Below are positions 26,963 to 35,853 of a stretch of 64,000 nt of DNA, piece after piece. Location: positions 620,001-684,000 of the forward strand of contig NZ_JAKJXE010000001.1 of the NCBI RefSeq assembly GCF_021728295.1, given 5' to 3'. This DNA comes from Pseudomonas petrae (GTDB lineage Bacteria; Pseudomonadota; Gammaproteobacteria; Pseudomonadales; Pseudomonadaceae). The notes under the pieces were generated by a model that was not told the DNA's origin, searched no databases, and saw nothing but the letters and a program-made list of their open reading frames with translations. The position numbers were made by a program, and so were the translations under genes. Each line of letters begins with the position of its first letter. Position 1 is the first letter of the stretch.

Positions 26963-27694
26963 TCAGCCAGCCATCGGCTTGGCAGTGCCCAGTACCAGAT
27001 GCATCTGGCGAGTAAGAATAGCGAGCATTTCTTCGTCTGCGCCGGGCCGAGGCCCGTTGAGCAGCCCCTGATATTCCATCCGGCAGATGAGCCCCGTCAA
27101 CACTTGGGCATCCAGTTGAGGCTGAACCGACCCCATGACTTCGAGAAACTGGGCACTGCCCTGCAACAAAATCTGCTGATGGGCACTCACCAGTGGCGCC
27201 AGCCGCGGGTTGATCAGCGCTTCGAGGTGGAAGGCGTGCTCGGCAATGAGCTGGTCGCGGCGGGTCAGCAGTTGATGGCGCACGTACTCCATGGTCATCC
27301 GCGCGATCTCATCGGCCAGCCGGGCGCGGGCCTCGGCGCTGCCGTCATTGCGCGCGACCATCTCGCGCAGCAGCGCCTCGGTGTTGGTCCACAGCTTGGC
27401 CATGTACGCTGCGCTGCGTTCAACGTACTGCGCGAAGGCATCGGTGAGCAGGTCATCGATGTCTTTGAAATAGTAAGTGGTTGCAGAGAGCGGCACTTGC
27501 GCCTCGGCTGCGACCGCGCGATGACGCACGGCCCGAACGCCCTCGCGAATGAGGATTCGCATGGCCGCATCGAGAATCTGTTGGCGACGCTGTTCACTTC
27601 CCTGTCGACTCGCCTTGCGGCCCTGATACTGAACACTCTGTGCGACTGCCGTGGCCAGGCCAGCGGCTCCCTTTTGAGCGATCGTGCGGTTCAC
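26963..27694 (-). CDS. TetR-family transcriptional regulator
   Basis: 243 residues. Helix-turn-helix region: RRQQILDAAMRILIREGVR, then HRAVAAEAQVPLSATTYYF. The regulator is preceded by an unusually long N-terminal extension (about 45 residues) before the HTH. I start it at a GTG with AAAGGAAACC nine bases upstream; another GTG 30 bases earlier has no ribosome binding site. It is the first gene of a probable operon with the lipoprotein and QEGLA genes and is therefore a likely regulator of them. Confidence 0.82.
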   Translation of the reverse strand: MNRTIAQKGAAGLATAVAQSVQYQGRKASRQGSEQRRQQILDAAMRILIREGVRAVRHRAVAAEAQVPLSATTYYFKDIDDLLTDAFAQYVERSAAYMAKLWTNTEALLREMVARNDGSAEARARLADEIARMTMEYVRHQLLTRRDQLIAEHAFHLEALINPRLAPLVSAHQQILLQGSAQFLEVMGSVQPQLDAQVLTGLICRMEYQGLLNGPRPGADEEMLAILTRQMHLVLGTAKPMAG

Positions 27695-27765
27695 GACGAG
27701 GTTTCCTTTTTTCGAGTCATTCACATCACAGCAACGTCAGCTTACGTCGGTGTCTGCGCCGACGT

Positions 27766-27831
27766 CATCGCGGGCAAGCGCGCTCCTACAATTGATCGCG
27801 GTCTCCTGTAGGAGCGCGCTTGCCCGCGAAG
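27766..27831. repeat. REP pair in inverted polarity
   Basis: TCGCGGGCAAGCGCGCTCCT comes first and AGGAGCGCGCTTGCCCGCGA second, so the TACA/TGTA ends point inward. This is the reverse of every other pair here. It lies between the TetR gene and lysS. Confidence 0.85.
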
Positions 27832-27867
27832 GGGTCGGCGCAGGCGACCAGACAGCCGCTGAACAGC

Positions 27868-27897
27868 CAAAAAAAAGCCGCCCTGCTCAGGCGGCTT
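27868..27897 (-). terminator. Rho-independent terminator after lysS
   Basis: On the minus strand, AAGCCGCC and GGCGGCTT enclose an 8-base loop and are followed by a run of T. It lies 11 bases after the lysS stop codon. Confidence 0.85.
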
Positions 27898-27907
27898 GGT
27901 TTGACGC

Positions 27908-29410
27908 TTAGGCTTGCGGCCGCATGTGCGGGAACAGGATGACGTCACGGATGGACGGCGAGTTGGTCAGCAGCATGACCAGACGGTCGATGCCGATGCC
28001 CTCGCCCGCTGTCGGCGGCATGCCGTATTCCAGCGCCCGGACGAAGTCTGCGTCGTAGTGCATGGCTTCATCGTCGCCTGCGTCCTTGTCCGCCACCTGG
28101 GCCATGAAGCGCTCGGCCTGGTCTTCCGCGTCGTTCAACTCGGAATAGGCGTTGGCGATTTCACGGCCGCCAATGAACAGCTCGAAGCGATCGGTGACGT
28201 TCGGGTTGTCATCGTTGCGGCGGGCCAGCGGCGACACTTCGAACGGGTACTGGGTGATGAAGTGCGGTTGCTCCAGCTTGTGCTCGACCAACTCTTCGAA
28301 AATCATCACTTGCAGCTTGCCCAGACCTTCGAAGCCCAGCACCTTGGCGCCGGCTTTCTTGGCGATGGCGCGGGCCTTGTCGATGTCGTTCAGGTCATCG
28401 GCGGTCAGCTCGGGGTTGTACTTGAGGATCGAGTCGAACACCGAGAGACGCGCGAACGGCTCGCCGAAGTGAAAGACCTTGTCGCCGTACGGCACGTCGG
28501 TGCTGCCGAGAACCAGCTGGGCCAGTTCACGGAACAGCTCTTCGGTCAGGTCCATGTTGTCTTCGTAATCGGCGTAGGCCTGGTAGAACTCGAGCATGGT
28601 GAACTCGGGGTTGTGCCGGGTCGAAACGCCTTCGTTACGGAAATTGCGGTTGATCTCGAACACTTTCTCGAACCCGCCCACAACCAGTCGCTTGAGGTAC
28701 AGCTCAGGCGCGATGCGCAGGAACATTTCCAGGTCCAGCGCGTTGTGGTGAGTCTCGAACGGCTTGGCCGCAGCGCCGCCCGGGATGGTCTGCAGCATCG
28801 GCGTTTCGACTTCAAGGAAGTCGCGCTGCATCAGGAAGCTGCGGATGTGAGCGATGACTTTCGAGCGGATGCGGAAGGTTTCACGGACGTCTTCGTTGAC
28901 GATCAGGTCGACGTAACGCTGGCGATAACGCTGCTCGGTATCGACCAGGCCGTGGTGCTTGTCGGGCAGCGGACGCAGGGATTTGGTCAGCAGGCGCACG
29001 TTTGTCATTTCGACATAGAGGTCGCCCTTGCCAGAACGGGCCAGGGTGCCTTCGGCCGAAATAATATCGCCCATGTCCCAGGTTTTTACCGAGGCCAGGG
29101 TTTCTTCCGACAACGTCTTGCGGTTGACGTAGACCTGGATGCGACCGGTCATGTCCTGAATCACCATGAACGAGCCACGGTTGAGCATGATGCGCCCGGC
29201 AACCTTGACTGGAATCGCCGCTTCAGCCAGCTCTTCCTTGGTCTTGTCCGCGTACTGTTTCTGCAGGTCGTTGCAGTAGTTTTCGCGACGGAAGTCGTTC
29301 GGGAAGGCATTGCCCTTGGCGCGCTCGGCCGCAAGTTTTTCCTTGCGCAGGGCGATCAGGCTGTTTTCTTCCTGTTGCTGGGCTTGCGGGTCGAGTTGTT
29401 GGTCGCTCAT
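27908..29410 (-). CDS. lysS: Lysyl-tRNA synthetase, class II
   Basis: Charges tRNA-Lys with lysine. 500 residues, as in P. aeruginosa. An N-terminal OB-fold anticodon-binding domain ([19 protein letters not shown], about 72-90) is followed by the class II catalytic core, with motif 2 in [14 protein letters not shown] and motif 3 in [10 protein letters not shown]. The start is chosen at MSDQQLDPQ by homology; two upstream in-frame codons (GTG and ATG) give only five or six extra residues and no ribosome binding site. It lies directly downstream of prfB, the conserved prfB-lysS order. Confidence 0.97.
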   Translation of the reverse strand: MSDQQLDPQAQQQEENSLIALRKEKLAAERAKGNAFPNDFRRENYCNDLQKQYADKTKEELAEAAIPVKVAGRIMLNRGSFMVIQDMTGRIQVYVNRKTLSEETLASVKTWDMGDIISAEGTLARSGKGDLYVEMTNVRLLTKSLRPLPDKHHGLVDTEQRYRQRYVDLIVNEDVRETFRIRSKVIAHIRSFLMQRDFLEVETPMLQTIPGGAAAKPFETHHNALDLEMFLRIAPELYLKRLVVGGFEKVFEINRNFRNEGVSTRHNPEFTMLEFYQAYADYEDNMDLTEELFRELAQLVLGSTDVPYGDKVFHFGEPFARLSVFDSILKYNPELTADDLNDIDKARAIAKKAGAKVLGFEGLGKLQVMIFEELVEHKLEQPHFITQYPFEVSPLARRNDDNPNVTDRFELFIGGREIANAYSELNDAEDQAERFMAQVADKDAGDDEAMHYDADFVRALEYGMPPTAGEGIGIDRLVMLLTNSPSIRDVILFPHMRPQA

Positions 29411-29524
29411 GTCTTGATTATCCATCACAGGTTCGTGGCCCTTCGTCTGGCCGGGAAGCGCGACGAAGGATCGCGGGCGGCGACGTCATGATGACGCGCC
29501 CGACCCGCAACAGTGGTGTGGCGA

Positions 29525-30620
29525 TTACAGGCCCTGCTTGAGGCTCGCGATCAGGTATTCGTCGATGTCGCCATCGAGCACCTTGTCGCAATCGCTGCGT
29601 TCGACGCTGGTCCGCAGGTCCTTGATGCGCGAGGCATCGAGCACGTACGAACGGATCTGGTGACCCCAGCCGATGTCGGACTTGGTGTCTTCGACCGCTT
29701 GCGACGCGGCGTTGCGCTTCTGGATTTCCTGCTCGTACAAACGCGCCCGCAGCATCTTCATCGCGGTGTCTTTGTTGGCGTGCTGGGAACGTTCGTTCTG
29801 GCAGCTGACCACGGTGTTGGTCGGAACGTGGGTGATCCGGACCGCCGAGTCGGTGGTGTTGACGTGCTGACCACCGGCGCCCGAGGAGCGGTAGGTGTCG
29901 ATGCGCAGGTCCGACGGGTTGATGTCGATTTCGATGTTGTCATCGATTTCCGGCGAAACGAACACGGCCGAGAACGAGGTGTGGCGGCGGTTGCCGGAGT
30001 CGAACGGGCTCTTGCGGACCAGACGGTGTACACCGATTTCGGTGCGCAGCCAGCCGAATGCGTACTCGCCCTTGATGTGCACCGTGGCGCCTTTGATACC
30101 GGCGACTTCACCGGCCGACAACTCCATGATGGTCGCGTCGAAGCCGCGCTTGTCGGCCCAGCGCAGGTACATGCGCAACAGGATGTTCGCCCAGTCCTGG
30201 GCTTCGGTGCCGCCGGAACCGGCCTGGATGTCCAGGTAGGCGTTGTTCTGGTCCATGTCGCCGCTGAACATGCGACGGAATTCCAGTTTTTCCAGCGCCT
30301 CGCGCAGGCGCTCGACTTCAGCGGCAACGTCGTCGACGGCGGCCTGGTCTTCTTCTTCGGCGGACATCAGCAACAGGTCCTTGGCGTCCACCAGGCCGGT
30401 GCTCATTTCGTCGAGGGTGTCGACGATCTGCGCCAGCAGCGAACGCTCGCGGCCCAGTTCCTGGGCGTACGACGGGTTGTTCCAGACGTTTGGATCTTCG
30501 AGCTCGCGGTTAACTTCGGTCAGACGATCATGTTTGTGATCGTAGTCAAAGATACCCCCGAATGGTTTCGGAGCGCTCGGACAGGTCCTTGATGCTGTTT
30601 AGGATCGGGTTGATTTCCAT
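29525..30620 (-). CDS. prfB: Peptide chain release factor 2 (programmed +1 frameshift)
   Basis: Releases nascent peptides at UGA and UAA. Translation begins at 30620 ([16 protein letters not shown]...) and reaches an in-frame TGA at codon 25 (30548-30546), in the context GGGGGTATCTTTGAC. The +1 shift on CTT continues in the frame running to 29525, for a total of 364 residues, the normal RF2 length. The upstream GGGGG is a Shine-Dalgarno-like stimulator of the shift. The tripeptide SPF needed for UGA recognition is present (KSPFDSGN), as is the GGQ peptidyl-hydrolase motif ([11 protein letters not shown]). In relatives this is an autoregulatory circuit: low RF2 slows termination at the TGA and raises shifting. 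The two parts are 30620-30549 and 30547-29525. Confidence 0.95.
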
Positions 30621-30659
30621 GGTAGGCAGCACTCGCAGGCGATTTTCACAAAGCCGGCG

Positions 30660-30665
30660 AGTATA
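30660..30665 (-). promoter_or_regulatory. Candidate -10 box for prfB
   Basis: TATACT on the minus strand, 40 bp before the prfB start codon, in the gap after wspR. No convincing -35 is seen. Confidence 0.3.
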
Positions 30666-30779
30666 GCGCAGCCCAACCGCTGATGGCAGTCCATTGGGCA
30701 GGGGTGAGCCGTGTTCGTTGTTGTTGACGAGGACCCAACCCGGTTCCGGCCAGAGCGCGCAGGAATGTGGATCCTCGCC

Positions 30780-31784
30780 CTACCCCACCGCCACCCGATT
30801 ACGCCCGTTATGCTTCGCCGCGTACAACCCCTGATCGGCACTCTGAATCAGCTGGCGACTGTGGCTGCCCACCTGCGGCACGACAGTGGCCAGACCGATG
30901 CTGACCGTCAGGCTCGAGCCCTGGCTCGGGGCGATGTGGGGGATGTTCATGCTGGCGATGGTCTGGCGCAGTTTTTCCGCCAGCAGGCGTGCGCCACCCG
31001 GGGAGGTGTTGGGGAGCACCAGCGCGAACTCTTCGCCGCCGTAACGCGCGGGCAGATCGGAGGGACGGCTGGAGTTGGCGCGGATGGCCTTGGCAACCTG
31101 ACGCAGGGCTTCATCACCTTCGAGATGCCCGAAGGCGTCGTTGTAGGCCTTGAAGTAATCCACGTCGATCATCAACAGCGAGATCTGCGTCTGCTCCCGG
31201 GTAGAGCGGCGCCATTCCAGCTCCAGGTACTCGTCGAAGTGGCGGCGGTTGGACAGGCCGGTCAAGCCGTCGGAGTTCATCAGGCGCTGCAGCACCAGAT
31301 TGGTGTCGAGCAGCTGTTGCTGACTGACCCGCAACGCACGATAGGCTTCGTCGCGCTGCAGCAGCGTCATGTACGAGCGCGAGTGGTAGCGAATGCGCGC
31401 GACCAGTTCGATGTTGTCCGGCAGTTTGACCAGGTAATCATTGGCCCCGGCGGCAAAGGCGGCGCTCTTGATCAGCGGATCTTCCTTGGTCGAGAGCACG
31501 ATGATCGGGATGTCACGGGTTTTCGGGTTGTTGCGGTACTCGCGCACCAGGGTCAGGCCGTCCAGGCCGGGCATGACCAGATCCTGAAGGATGACGGTCG
31601 GTTTGATCAGAGTCGCCTGCGCAATCGCCTGATGCGGATCGGCGCAGAAATGGAAGTCGATGTTTTCTTCGTGCGCCAGCCCGCGCCGGACAGCCTCGCC
31701 GATCATGGCCTGATCGTCGACGAGCAACACCATGGCAGCGTTTTCATCCGTGGCGTTCAGATCGTCCAGTTGCAAATCATGCAT
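30780..31784 (-). CDS. wspR: WspR diguanylate cyclase response regulator
   Basis: Makes cyclic di-GMP from two GTP when phosphorylated by WspE. 334 residues from a start with GGAGA upstream. A receiver domain (phospho-acceptor Asp68 in [11 protein letters not shown]) is joined by a helical stalk (REYRNN... to [11 protein letters not shown]) to a GGDEF domain with active site GGEEF at 249-253. An inhibitory c-di-GMP I-site, RxxD (RPSD, 240-243), stands five residues before GGEEF. It is the last gene of the wsp operon, 45 bp after wspF. The intact I-site means feedback inhibition is likely retained. Confidence 0.95.
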   Translation of the reverse strand: MHDLQLDDLNATDENAAMVLLVDDQAMIGEAVRRGLAHEENIDFHFCADPHQAIAQATLIKPTVILQDLVMPGLDGLTLVREYRNNPKTRDIPIIVLSTKEDPLIKSAAFAAGANDYLVKLPDNIELVARIRYHSRSYMTLLQRDEAYRALRVSQQQLLDTNLVLQRLMNSDGLTGLSNRRHFDEYLELEWRRSTREQTQISLLMIDVDYFKAYNDAFGHLEGDEALRQVAKAIRANSSRPSDLPARYGGEEFALVLPNTSPGGARLLAEKLRQTIASMNIPHIAPSQGSSLTVSIGLATVVPQVGSHSRQLIQSADQGLYAAKHNGRNRVAVG

Positions 31785-31829
31785 GCGGGGTCTCCTGGTC
31801 ACAGGCGGGCTGTGAAATCACCTGGAAAT

Positions 31830-32840
31830 TCATTGGGTGAATACCTCCTTCAAGCGAGGTGCGATCGAGTCCAGTGAGCGAATTTCCATGGCAGCGTCAA
31901 TCGCCGCAGCCGCTTTGGGCATGCCGTATACCGCACAGCTTTCCTGATTCTGGGCGATGGTGAGAAAGCCCCGCTGACGCATCAGCTTGAGTCCCTGCGC
32001 ACCATCACGGCCCATGCCGGTCAACAAAACACCCACTGCGTCACCATTCCAATAGCTGGCCACACTTTCGAAAAACACGTCGATGGAGGGCCTGTAAATT
32101 TCGTTAACCGGCTCTGCGGTGTACGCCAGTTTGCCGTTCCTGAGCAGACGAATATGGTGGTTGGTGCCTGCCAGCAGCACCGTGCCCACTTGCGGCGGCT
32201 CGCCATCGCGCGCCAGCCTGACCTCCAGCCCCGAAGAGCTGCTCAGCCATTGCGCCATCCCTTCGGCGAATACCTGATCCACATGCTGCACCAGCACGAT
32301 GGCGGCCGGAAAATCCTTCGGCAGCGCCTTGAGCAGTATTTCCAGCGCGGCGGGCCCGCCGGCCGATGACCCGATCGCGATCAACCGCTGACGCTGTGCC
32401 GCCTCGCGCACCGGTGACGGCACGGGGCGAACCCGCGTGTCCCGCTCGCCAATGAGCCAGCCTATATTAAGTATCTTGCGCAACAAAGGCGCAGCTGCGT
32501 CCTTGGGGTTGCCGGCCCCCAGCGCGGGCGTGTCGACCACGTCCAGCGCGCCATGGCCCATGGCTTCGAACACCCGATGCACATTCTGCTCGCGATCCAC
32601 GGTGACAATGACGATGGCGCACGGTGTCGCCGCCATAATACGTCGAGTCGCCTCCACGCCGTCCATTACCGGCATGATCAGGTCCATCAATATCAGATCG
32701 GGCGTCAGCTGGGCGCAGCGCTCCACCGCCTCGGCACCGTTGCTGGCCACCCAGGCAATCTGGTGCGCCGGCTCGAAGGCCAGCGCACGGCGCAACGCCT
32801 CCACCGCCATGGGCATGTCGTTGACGATGGCGATCTTCAT
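31830..32840 (-). CDS. wspF: WspF CheB-like methylesterase
   Basis: Removes methyl groups from WspA and resets the Wsp pathway. 336 residues: receiver domain with Asp53 (LMDLIMPVMDG), linker, then methylesterase with Ser159 (AIGSSAGGP), His186 (LVQHVD) and Asp279 (GMGRDGA). The start overlaps the wspE stop by four bases (ATGA). Loss of WspF in Pseudomonas raises c-di-GMP and gives wrinkly, biofilm-forming colonies, so the intact triad suggests a normally regulated pathway here. Confidence 0.95.
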   Translation of the reverse strand: MKIAIVNDMPMAVEALRRALAFEPAHQIAWVASNGAEAVERCAQLTPDLILMDLIMPVMDGVEATRRIMAATPCAIVIVTVDREQNVHRVFEAMGHGALDVVDTPALGAGNPKDAAAPLLRKILNIGWLIGERDTRVRPVPSPVREAAQRQRLIAIGSSAGGPAALEILLKALPKDFPAAIVLVQHVDQVFAEGMAQWLSSSSGLEVRLARDGEPPQVGTVLLAGTNHHIRLLRNGKLAYTAEPVNEIYRPSIDVFFESVASYWNGDAVGVLLTGMGRDGAQGLKLMRQRGFLTIAQNQESCAVYGMPKAAAAIDAAMEIRSLDSIAPRLKEVFTQ

Positions 32841-35173
32841 CCCTGCGCATCTCCTATCAACTCAACGACTGCATCGAGCAGCGCGTCGTCATGGAAACTG
32901 GCCTTGGCCAGATAATAATCGGCGCCGGCGTCCAGTCCGCGACGGCGATCTTCTTCACGGTCCTTGTACGACACCACCATCACCGGCAGCGATTGCAGGC
33001 GGCTGTCGCGGCGCACCAGCGTCACCAGCTCGATGCCGTCCATACGCGGCATGTCGATGTCGGTGATGAGCAAGTCGAAATCTTCGCCGCGCAACGCGTT
33101 CCAGCCGTCCATGCCATCCACGGCCACCGCCACTTCATAGCCACGGCTGAGCAGCAATTTGCGCTCCAGTTCGCGCACCGTCAGCGAGTCATCGACCACC
33201 AGCACGCGTTTACGCACCCGTGCGTCAGCCTGACGACTGCGCCGATCAATGCGTTCCAGGCGCCCGGTGTTGAGGAGTTTTTCCACCGAACGCAGCATGT
33301 CTTCGACGTCGATGATCAGCACCGCCGAGCCGTCGTCAAGCAACGCACCGGCGGAGATGTCCTGCACCTTGCCCAGGCGCGGATCCAGCGGCAAAACCAC
33401 CAGCGTGCGTTCGCCAATGAAGCGTTCCACGGCGACGCCATACACCGCCTCGCGTTCGCGAATGACCACCACCTTGAGCACGTCTTCACTGTGCTGGCTG
33501 GCCGGACGGTTGAGCAGCTGAGTGGCGGCGACCAGCCCGACGTGACGCTCTTCATGCCAGAAATGCTGACGCCCTTCCAGTTGCACGATTTCGTCGGCGC
33601 GCACGTCACGCATCCGCTCGATGTGCGCCAGCGGAAAGGCATACGCTTCGCCGCCGACTTCCACCACCAGACTGCGCACCACCGACAACGTCAGCGGCAC
33701 CTCCAGATGGAAGCGGCTGCCCTGACCGGCGCGCTGGTCCAGTTCGACGCCGCCACGCAGCTGTCGAACCATGTGCTGAACCGCGTCCAGCCCAACCCCT
33801 CGGCCGGACACTTCGGTGACCGTGTCGCGCATGCTGAACCCGGGCAGGAACAGGAAGCTCAGCAGTTCTTCCTCGCTCAACTGCGCCGCGGTTTCGGCGG
33901 GCGAGAGTTTGCGCTCGACGATATTCAAGCGCAGGCGTTCGAGGTCAACGCCGGCGCCGTAGTCGATCAGCTCGACCACCAGCAGACCGGCCTGGTGCGA
34001 GGCCTTCAACTGGATCAGCCCCTCGGCCGGCTTGCCGCAGGCCATGCGTTGTGCCGGCAGCTCAATGCCGTGGTCGACGGCGTTGCGCAGCAAATGGGTG
34101 AGCGGTGCTTCGAGTTTTTCCAGCACGTCGCGATCGACCTGGGTTTTTTCCCCGTCGATTTCCAGGCGCACTTGCTTGCCCAGCGAACGGCCCAGATCAC
34201 GGACCATGCGCGCCTGCCCCACCAGCACATCGGCAAACGGGCGCATGCGGCAGGCCAGCGCGGTGTCGTAGAGCAGTTGCGCGCGTTGCGAGGCCTGCCA
34301 GCCGAACTCGTCGAGGTCGGCCGTCTGTTGAATCAGCAAATGCTGCGCTTCGCCGAGCAACCGCCGCGCTTCTTCGAGGGCCTTTTGGGCGTCAGGATCG
34401 GCGTTGGCGCCGAGCAAGGCTTCGAGACTGTCCAGCGCTCGGGTTGCGCCGGTCTGTGTGCGTTTGACCCGCTGCATCGCGGCCAGATACGGCTTCAGCC
34501 GTTGAGTCTCGACCAGCGACTTGCTCGACAGGTCCAGCAGGTTGTTCAAGCGTTCGGCGGTGACGCGCAGGACCCGTTCGCCGGTCTCGACCACACGTCG
34601 TTCACCGGGGCCATCTGCTTTAAGCGCCGGGTCGGCAACGGGTTCGACGACGACGGCGGCCAGTTCTTCGGCCGCCGAGTCTTGCGCCGACTGAAGCGAG
34701 GTGACCAGCGACTGCGCGTTGGCGAGCAGGATGTCTTCGAGGGAAGGCAGCGCGGTGGGCACCAGCATGGCTTTCATCGCCGGATCGTCGCTGACCATGT
34801 TGTTCATCAGCGCCACATAGCCGTCCACATCCGCCTGAGGCACGGTGGCGCCAGGCGTGGCGATGCGCATCAACAAATCGGTGCCCATCAGCAGGGCGTC
34901 GATGTGCTCGGGCAGCAGGTGCAATCGGCCTTCCTGGGCGCTGACCAGGCAATCTTCCATGACGTGGGAAACGCTGACGCCGGCGTTGACCCCGACGATG
35001 CGCGCCGCGCCTTTCAGCGAATGGGCCGCGCGCATGCACGCTTCCAGCTGATCGGCCTGAGTCGGGTTGCGCTCAAGGGCCAGCAGGCCCGCGCTCAAGA
35101 CCTGGGTCTGGGCTTCCGCCTCCAGGGTAAAGAGTTCGAACAGCGACGCGTCGCGCATCTGATCGGGCGTCAT
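32837..35173 (-). CDS. wspE: WspE hybrid histidine kinase (CheA-like)
   Basis: Receives the signal from WspA via CheW couplers, autophosphorylates and phosphorylates WspR and WspF. 778 residues with, in order, an HPt domain (His51 in AAHSLKGAARIVG), a linker and dimerisation region, an ATPase domain with N box HLLRNAVDHGIE and G box GRGVGLDAV, a CheW-like regulatory domain (about 510-640), and a C-terminal receiver domain with Asp705 (LITDIDMPRMDG). The attached receiver is typical of WspE rather than CheA. It overlaps wspD and wspF by four bases at each end. Confidence 0.95.
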   Translation of the reverse strand: MTPDQMRDASLFELFTLEAEAQTQVLSAGLLALERNPTQADQLEACMRAAHSLKGAARIVGVNAGVSVSHVMEDCLVSAQEGRLHLLPEHIDALLMGTDLLMRIATPGATVPQADVDGYVALMNNMVSDDPAMKAMLVPTALPSLEDILLANAQSLVTSLQSAQDSAAEELAAVVVEPVADPALKADGPGERRVVETGERVLRVTAERLNNLLDLSSKSLVETQRLKPYLAAMQRVKRTQTGATRALDSLEALLGANADPDAQKALEEARRLLGEAQHLLIQQTADLDEFGWQASQRAQLLYDTALACRMRPFADVLVGQARMVRDLGRSLGKQVRLEIDGEKTQVDRDVLEKLEAPLTHLLRNAVDHGIELPAQRMACGKPAEGLIQLKASHQAGLLVVELIDYGAGVDLERLRLNIVERKLSPAETAAQLSEEELLSFLFLPGFSMRDTVTEVSGRGVGLDAVQHMVRQLRGGVELDQRAGQGSRFHLEVPLTLSVVRSLVVEVGGEAYAFPLAHIERMRDVRADEIVQLEGRQHFWHEERHVGLVAATQLLNRPASQHSEDVLKVVVIREREAVYGVAVERFIGERTLVVLPLDPRLGKVQDISAGALLDDGSAVLIIDVEDMLRSVEKLLNTGRLERIDRRSRQADARVRKRVLVVDDSLTVRELERKLLLSRGYEVAVAVDGMDGWNALRGEDFDLLITDIDMPRMDGIELVTLVRRDSRLQSLPVMVVSYKDREEDRRRGLDAGADYYLAKASFHDDALLDAVVELIGDAQG

Positions 35174-35853
35174 GTCAGGCTCCGTTTTACGGCCGACAAC
35201 AGCTGGTCTTCATCGAGCAGGCGCAGGCTGCGGTTCTTCCATTGCACGACGCCTCGGGTGAAGCGCGCGTTGCTGTTCTGCGCCGACGCCGAGGCGGTAT
35301 CCAGCAGGCGCGCTTCGATGGCGTGAATGCCGTCGACCTCGTCCACCGGCACCACCACCGGACCGCCGTCTGCCGAAACGATCAGCATGCGGGGCAATGT
35401 TCGGGCATCGCCGACCGGCGCGACTGAAGGGTCCAGCCCGAGCAGTTCAACGAACGACAGGCATGCCACCAGGGCGCCGCGCACATTGGCAACGCCCAGC
35501 AAGGCGCGGGAACGCTGGTGCGGAAGCGAATGAATGGCTTGCACCGGCGACACTTCCACCAGACAACGGGTCGGCAGACCGAGCCACTCTTCGCCGAGAC
35601 GAAACACCACGGTCGAGCGGGTTTCGACGTCGACGGCAAGCGCATCGCTGTGCATCGACACACGCTGCTCCTGCGCCAGCGAGTAACGGTCGAGCAAGCG
35701 CGTTGCCGCTGCCGAGTACACCGAGCAGTTGCGGCAATGAATGTGATCGGCAAGCAGCGGGCAGGACCGGTCGCCATGGATGCCGATGCGGTTCCAGCAG
35801 TCGTCGATCGCCGCGGCGTCGTCGCTGACCAGCTCTGTGTGTACGCGACTCAT
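35170..35853 (-). CDS. wspD: WspD CheW-like coupling protein
   Basis: Scaffold linking WspA to WspE. 227 residues: a CheW domain (about 75-215; VVFRLGEEWLGLPTRCLVEV, VANVRGALVACLSFVELLG) preceded by an unusual cysteine-containing N-terminal region: Cys19, Cys31, Cys40 and Cys43 with His39 (DCWNRIGIHGDRSCP, then HIHCRNCSVY). The region could bind metal or be a redox site. WspB lacks it, so the two CheW proteins are not equivalent. It overlaps wspC and wspE by four bases. Confidence 0.93.
   Translation of the reverse strand: MSRVHTELVSDDAAAIDDCWNRIGIHGDRSCPLLADHIHCRNCSVYSAAATRLLDRYSLAQEQRVSMHSDALAVDVETRSTVVFRLGEEWLGLPTRCLVEVSPVQAIHSLPHQRSRALLGVANVRGALVACLSFVELLGLDPSVAPVGDARTLPRMLIVSADGGPVVVPVDEVDGIHAIEARLLDTASASAQNSNARFTRGVVQWKNRSLRLLDEDQLLSAVKRSLT

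Noticed and set aside
27914..29491. Long plus-strand open frame opposite lysS
   Set aside because: Antisense shadow of lysS without homology or start signals.
32891..35326. Very long plus-strand open frame (about 810 codons) opposite wspE
   Set aside because: Antisense to a complete, recognisable kinase; composition is His/Gln/Arg-rich as expected for a shadow frame.
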